A stretch of DNA of 62,845 bases from Anaerolineales bacterium (GTDB lineage: Bacteria > Chloroflexota > Anaerolineae > Anaerolineales > Villigracilaceae). This document shows, in pieces, positions 58,301-62,845 of the stretch; positions within the stretch are counted from its first letter, which is position 1; the number at the start of each line of letters is the position of its first letter. The notes under the pieces were generated by a model. It was not told where the DNA came from. It did no database searches and saw only the letters and a program-made list of their open reading frames with translations. The position numbers were made by a program, and so were the translations under genes. Location of the stretch: contig JADGEO010000018.1 in the NCBI GenBank assembly GCA_016744335.1, forward strand, positions 648 through 63,492, read 5' to 3'.

Positions 58301-60349
58301 CTATTTTTCAGGTAATATGGCAGGGATCTCGATGATAAATGTAGAGCCTTCTCCTGCCAGCCCAGTGCTTTCTGCCCAGAGGCTACCGTTGTGCATTTCG
58401 ATAAAGCGTTTGCTAATTGGTAAGCCTAGCCCTGTACCACCGACTTTGCGTGTGGTTGATGTATCTACTTGGCTAAAGGCTTCAAAAACAGTTTCAAGTA
58501 GGTCTGGTGGTATACCCATCCCTGTATCAATGACTTTTATACGGATGAGGTCATTATCTTTTTCTGAGTATATAAAAACGCCACCTTCGTGCGTAAACTT
58601 CATGGCGTTACCGATTAAGTTTATCATCACTTGCTGAATACGCATATCATCAGCCATGATGATTAAGTCTTCGGGGATATTATTTTCTAGGCTAATTGTA
58701 AGGTCATTCTCATGGGCAAGTGCTTTGGTTGATTTGATTACGTCTTCCAAAAGTTGGTGCAAATTAGCGGGTCCCATTGTAACAGATAGGGTACCAGATT
58801 CTATCTTTGCCATATCGAGAACTTCGTTAATCAACGCAAGTAAATGCCCTGAATTTTTATCAATTAGTCCTAAATCTTCCTCCATCTCTATGGTTAGCGG
58901 TCCATCTAAGCCTTCTAGCATCACTTGAGTAAAGCCAGAAATTGAATTGAGTGGGGTGCGTAGCTCATGGCTCATATTCGCAAGGAATGATGATTTGAGA
59001 TGGTCTAATTCTCGTAATCGTTCTACTGTAGCCAACTGCTCTTCATAAAGCTGTGCATTTTGAAGCGCAACGGCGGTTTGAGAAGCCAAAGTTGTATAGG
59101 TACGAAAATCATCTTCGCTAAAGCGGCTAGGGTTTTCTGACTTTACATCAAAGATGCCAATAAATTTATCTGCCACAATCATCGGAATAACCATTTCGCT
59201 TCGTGTTTTAGGCAAATAAGAGTGTGCAATAAATGTAGCAGTGCCGTCTAAGTCGTTTTCAATATATACATTTTGTGAATGAGCTATTTGTGCTAATTGT
59301 GATTTTTGCTCTCGAAATTTCACATAATGCCCTTCTTCTAACATCTTATGTCCAATTTTTCCCGAAGCCGCCACTAAGCTAAGAATTTCTCCCCCATCTA
59401 TGGAGGTTTCAAGCAAATAAACTGAGGTGTGGTAAAGCTTAAAACTATAATTCGTGAGATCAACCACAGAGCGAAGCAAAGATTTTGGGTCTCGAATAGC
59501 CGCCGCCGCAGTACTCACCTGTGCCACCGTTTCTAACTCGGCGGCACGTTTATCTAATTGTTGCCTACCGCGTTCCGTTTCATCTAGTAGGCGTAAGTTT
59601 TCAATATGGGAACTCAAACCATTAATTACGGTAGAAAGCAAATTCTGTGCTTCTTCTGATTGTTCCTCAATATCAGTCAGAGAAAGTTGCCCAATAGGTT
59701 CATTTCGTACAGAGATTGACTGAGTAAGCACATTTGCATCGGGGAGATTGGTGAGCGCAGAAGCGTCATTTGTAGCAACAACCCGTTTTTGGTCATAAAG
59801 ATAACTTAAGGTAGACATCCCCGTTGTCTGAAGATAATCTTCCCAGCCTTTTTGGGTTAGTTGCCGAGAAGCATCTTCAGCCTCTGTGCGGTATTGATTT
59901 GCTTGTTCAACCAAGCGCAAGTTTTCAATATGTTGAGAAACTTGTTGTGCAATAGATGAAAGAATGACTGTGTCTTCAGCCGATAAATCTTCTTCTCCTG
60001 CAAGCTGTATTTTTCCGAAAACTTCATCGCCAACTCGCAAAAGGGCACTTGTCGCCCCGTCATCCGTTTGTAATTTTTTATCAAGCGGAGTTACTTCTTT
60101 TTGGTCAAAAGTAAAACCAATCCGTTCATCTCTGTCTATTGCGTTTAAAAACTCATCCCAGCTAACCTTTTCTAAATCGGTTTTATCCTTTTTCGATAAT
60201 TGAGACGCGTTAATAACCGCCTCGCGTAATTCAGAAATTGCCTCTTTAGAGGGCTGGGCTGTTGAGTCTTCGGGTCTTGTCTCGGGTATTTCTACCGTAG
60301 ACAAAATCTCCTGGATGCGTTTTGTTTTATCGTTCTTTTTTGACATCAT
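58301..60349 (-). CDS. GAF-domain hybrid-sensor histidine kinase (soluble)
   Basis: 682 aa without membrane helices. Two partial GAF-like units (~60-150, ~165-255), one full GAF domain (~265-430; YHTSVYLLET, RSEMVIPMIVADKFIGIFDV), then HisKA with SHELRTPLNSISGF (His ~461) and the ATPase domain with LIGNAMKF (N box), DTGMGIPPD (G1) and GGTGLGLPISK (G2). It probably reads a cytoplasmic signal and passes phosphate to the two receivers that follow. Confidence 0.92.
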   Translation of the reverse strand: MMSKKNDKTKRIQEILSTVEIPETRPEDSTAQPSKEAISELREAVINASQLSKKDKTDLEKVSWDEFLNAIDRDERIGFTFDQKEVTPLDKKLQTDDGATSALLRVGDEVFGKIQLAGEEDLSAEDTVILSSIAQQVSQHIENLRLVEQANQYRTEAEDASRQLTQKGWEDYLQTTGMSTLSYLYDQKRVVATNDASALTNLPDANVLTQSISVRNEPIGQLSLTDIEEQSEEAQNLLSTVINGLSSHIENLRLLDETERGRQQLDKRAAELETVAQVSTAAAAIRDPKSLLRSVVDLTNYSFKLYHTSVYLLETSIDGGEILSLVAASGKIGHKMLEEGHYVKFREQKSQLAQIAHSQNVYIENDLDGTATFIAHSYLPKTRSEMVIPMIVADKFIGIFDVKSENPSRFSEDDFRTYTTLASQTAVALQNAQLYEEQLATVERLRELDHLKSSFLANMSHELRTPLNSISGFTQVMLEGLDGPLTIEMEEDLGLIDKNSGHLLALINEVLDMAKIESGTLSVTMGPANLHQLLEDVIKSTKALAHENDLTISLENNIPEDLIIMADDMRIQQVMINLIGNAMKFTHEGGVFIYSEKDNDLIRIKVIDTGMGIPPDLLETVFEAFSQVDTSTTRKVGGTGLGLPISKRFIEMHNGSLWAESTGLAGEGSTFIIEIPAILPEK

Positions 60350-60371
60350 ATTTGATCTCTTTTCTTGATGA

Positions 60372-60430
60372 GATACCGCTTCGCGCGTGGCTCAAACTTG
60401 AGTGCTCTTAAGCGCATTTTTTTGGTGTAA
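60372..60430 (+). repeat. Dispersed TTTGAACTTGA repeat, copy 4
   Basis: GCGCGTGGCTCAAACTTGAG then TGCTCTTAAGCGC and TTTTTTTGGTG, the same block order as copies 1-3; it fills the gap between sensor and kinase genes. Confidence 0.5.
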
Positions 60431-60450
60431 ACATCTCTTTGGTCTACAGG

Positions 60451-62845
60451 TTACTCTTTTGCACCTACATCCAGTTGGATGCTGGCTTGCTTCGCACCGA
60501 GCGCACGACCCAGCTCTCTTACCGCAACTTGGAGAGCATCTTCAACGCTCGTGGTTCCCTGAATACGTTGGCTGATAATGTTAATTGTAGATTCTTGCTC
60601 TGCCTGTTCTTTTGCTTGTTCATAAGAGCGTGCATTCTGCAAAGCAACGGCTACTTGAGAAGCAAGCGTTGTCTGAATACTCACATCTTCATCACTAAAG
60701 TGTTCAATCTCATCTGATTGAATATCAAATACACCAACTAATTCATCGCCCACAATCAACGGGATTGCCATTTCAGAGCGAGTTTCGGGCATTAGTTTAT
60801 TAGGGAGCCAGTTGGGGTCAAGGCGAACATTGTTTACAACAATAGCCTGTCTGTTTCGTGTCGCCTGTGCTACCAATGATTTTTCTGTTGACAGCGGGAT
60901 CATAGCGTCACCATGAGTGCCAGTATGAGTACTGCCCTCTTCCCATCCACAGGCTTGGACTTGGAGATTCTCTTTATTCTCATCTAGTAGATAAATGTGG
61001 ACATGGTAAAGGTCAAAGCGTTTACGGGTGAGGTTTACAACCTCTTGAAGAAGGTCATCTATATTTAAGGCTCGTGCGGCAGCGGTACTAACCTCAGCCA
61101 CAGTGGCGAGTTCTGTTGCACGTTTAGCAATGGCTTCTTCAGATTTTTTTCGCTCGGTAATATCTTGTGCTGAAGCAACTAAAGCCAGTGGAGTACCAGC
61201 ATCGCTCATCATTATCGAAACTGCCATCCAAGTGGGGAAGGTGGAGCCATCCTTACGTTTATGCCCAACTTCGTCTTGGTTTTTTCCGTTTTCTTGAACC
61301 TTTATGTTGAAAGGATCCACTTCTTTTTCTAGTTGTTCATCTGAATGGAACATAGAGAGAGGCATTCCTACCAATTCTTCCTCGCTATAGCCGTGCATAT
61401 TAGCCCACGCACGATTAACAAATTGGATATTCCCTTCCATACTCGCAATCGCCATACCATCTACTGATTGTTCCACCGCACTTCCCAATTGCTGAACTTC
61501 ACTTAAGGCAGATTGTGTTTCTTCAAACAACCTTGCACTTTCTAAAGCTAGAGCCACTTGTTCTGAAGCTTCTCTAAGCAAGATTTTATCATCCTCTGAA
61601 AGCGGGTTTTCAGGATCGTCTGCTACCCCTATTTGCCCAAGAATTTCTCCCCCTGGTAATGCCATAGGGATATTAGCAAAAAGCTCTTTGGCTAACCCCG
61701 TATCAGTCATAGGGCGGACTTCTTTTTTATCATATACAAAACTACTGCCAAATTTAGTCGCTTCTCTGTAGCGTTCCCAACCTTCACGGCTCATAGAGCG
61801 AGAAAGACGAGTCACTTCTTGTAGCTGTTCGTCCATCTCTTCCCTTAGGCGGGTTTGCTCCACTGCCACCGCGATTTGCCCACAAAGACCTTCGAGTAGG
61901 AGTTGGTCATCTTCGGTGAGAGCGTTGGCAGTATCGCTCTGAATATCTAGCACACCTAGAACATCATCGCCTAATTTGATGGGAACCGCAATTTCGCCTT
62001 TCGTATCAGGGAGAATGGGGTTGGGTTGCCAATTGTGGTCATCGGCTAGGTCAGGGCGCAAAATAGTTGAGCCAGTCTCTGCGGCAGTGCCGATTAGTCC
62101 AACGCCCATTGTCATCGTATGACCATCCATAAGCATTTTTGCACCAGCTTCACCATAGCCTTTGATTAGTACAATCGCGTCTTGGATGGTATCGTAACGC
62201 AATAACTGAGTATGATAATACCCTAGGTTTTCTTTGGTGAGTGTTACTACCTGTTCAAACAGTTCGTTTAATTCTTCTGCCTGTGAAATTTCCTGAGCAA
62301 TTTCAGTACTAAGCTCTACTTGTTTGCCACGCCTTTCAAAGTCTTCTTGAATCTGGCGTTCCAGTTCTTTTTGCTCTGTAATATCACGATTACTAGCTCG
62401 TCTCCCCTTCCATGTATCTTCTTTATCATGTACAGCTTGGCAAACATGCCCCAACCAGCGCTCTCCCCCCTCTTTTGTGGTAATTCGGTAATCAATTTCA
62501 GCCACTTCTTCACTATGTTCGCCATGATAAAGGCGCACATGCTCTTCCCATGCTTCTTTATCTTTCACAGAAACAATTTCTTTCAATAATTCAGCTTTCT
62601 CTGTAAATTCTTCTACACGATAACCGCTAATCCGTTCACAGGACGGAGAAACATACGCAAGTTTACCATCAGTACCTAGCCAGTATTCCCAATCGTAAGT
62701 GTAGTCAGCTACAGTTTGAAAACGTTCTTGATTTTCTCGAATTTCTTCTTCAGCTTCTTTTTGTTTAGCAATATCGCGCCAAACGGTGTGAATAATAGTG
62801 CGTTCACCAAGAGAAATAGCATTTAACAAAACTTCTACTAAAAAC
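60451..62845 (-). CDS. Multi-PAS/GAF sensor protein, N-terminus outside window
   Basis: At least 797 residues; the frame stays open to the window edge (EVLLNAISLGE upstream of the TTG at 62829). Order: end of a PAS domain (VWRDIAKQKEAEEE), a second PAS (TYDWEYWLGTDGKLAYVSPS), GAF (~190-325), a partial GAF (WERYREATKFGSSFVYDKKEV), PAS (VEQSVDGMAIASMEGNIQFVN), and GAF (~580-740). It ends without a kinase domain, so it presumably partners the histidine kinase encoded 101 bases downstream. Confidence 0.85.
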   Translation of the reverse strand, partial: FLVEVLLNAISLGERTIIHTVWRDIAKQKEAEEEIRENQERFQTVADYTYDWEYWLGTDGKLAYVSPSCERISGYRVEEFTEKAELLKEIVSVKDKEAWEEHVRLYHGEHSEEVAEIDYRITTKEGGERWLGHVCQAVHDKEDTWKGRRASNRDITEQKELERQIQEDFERRGKQVELSTEIAQEISQAEELNELFEQVVTLTKENLGYYHTQLLRYDTIQDAIVLIKGYGEAGAKMLMDGHTMTMGVGLIGTAAETGSTILRPDLADDHNWQPNPILPDTKGEIAVPIKLGDDVLGVLDIQSDTANALTEDDQLLLEGLCGQIAVAVEQTRLREEMDEQLQEVTRLSRSMSREGWERYREATKFGSSFVYDKKEVRPMTDTGLAKELFANIPMALPGGEILGQIGVADDPENPLSEDDKILLREASEQVALALESARLFEETQSALSEVQQLGSAVEQSVDGMAIASMEGNIQFVNRAWANMHGYSEEELVGMPLSMFHSDEQLEKEVDPFNIKVQENGKNQDEVGHKRKDGSTFPTWMAVSIMMSDAGTPLALVASAQDITERKKSEEAIAKRATELATVAEVSTAAARALNIDDLLQEVVNLTRKRFDLYHVHIYLLDENKENLQVQACGWEEGSTHTGTHGDAMIPLSTEKSLVAQATRNRQAIVVNNVRLDPNWLPNKLMPETRSEMAIPLIVGDELVGVFDIQSDEIEHFSDEDVSIQTTLASQVAVALQNARSYEQAKEQAEQESTINIISQRIQGTTSVEDALQVAVRELGRALGAKQASIQLDVGAKE

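Overview
The window looks like chromosomal DNA of a Chloroflexota bacterium, most likely of the Anaerolineae. This is inferred from the gene mix: isopentenyl phosphate kinase, a MoxR/DUF58 pair, GAF-rich histidine kinases, many secreted proteins with Thr/Pro-rich linkers, and abundant palindromic intergenic repeats. No search could be run, so the assignment is not proven. No phage, plasmid, CRISPR or defence locus was seen.

Layout. 1-565: edge of a SUI1-type factor, the 3' remnant of an EamA transporter, and a 69-aa protein. 923-6387: membrane glycosyltransferase, then hemH, hemY and a PucC/BCD-family transporter. 6545-8678: TipA-type MerR regulator, a bactofilin-like protein, L25. 8870-13237: two three-gene minus-strand groups (lipoprotein-TPR-Nudix; exonuclease-LysE-TrmI). 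13563-21458: PLD lipoprotein and HtrA-like protease (overlapping), MoxR/DUF58, proB and proA. 21574-26672: GbsR/MarR-like regulator with SDR protein, a beta-helix protein, and an HslV-like Ntn hydrolase with an N-terminal Ser. 26781-33322: tRNA-Leu(CAG), gyrA, birA, LysM-M23 peptidase, rho. 33620-39006: NicO transporter fused to a TolB-like propeller, PHP protein, typA. 39089-41465: three SH3/FN3-type lipoproteins. 41551-43816: M29 peptidase, DUF4342 protein, frameshifted YbaK. 44203-44557: a stand-alone RNA unit of tandem GEMM-like aptamers. 44607-50835: nitroreductase, membrane protein, amidohydrolase-CYTH fusion, ICMT-like protein, mgtE. 50916-56433: thioesterase, isopentenyl phosphate kinase, formate-THF ligase, glycyl-radical activase. 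56587-62845: sensor, histidine kinase, two response regulators, GNAT.

The most notable item is 44203-44557. A consensus promoter is followed within a few bases by three successive modules with GEMM-I (cyclic dinucleotide) riboswitch architecture, two convincing and one degenerate, and then by a strong intrinsic terminator. No same-strand gene follows; the next gene is convergent. It looks like a self-contained riboswitch RNA or a controlled antisense transcript.

Second theme: transcription attenuation. Terminator-like hairpins lie between promoter and ORF at rho and typA, and between hemH and hemY. gyrA has two mutually exclusive leader hairpins. Third theme: many interspersed palindromic repeat families, one of which has been absorbed in frame into the isopentenyl phosphate kinase gene.
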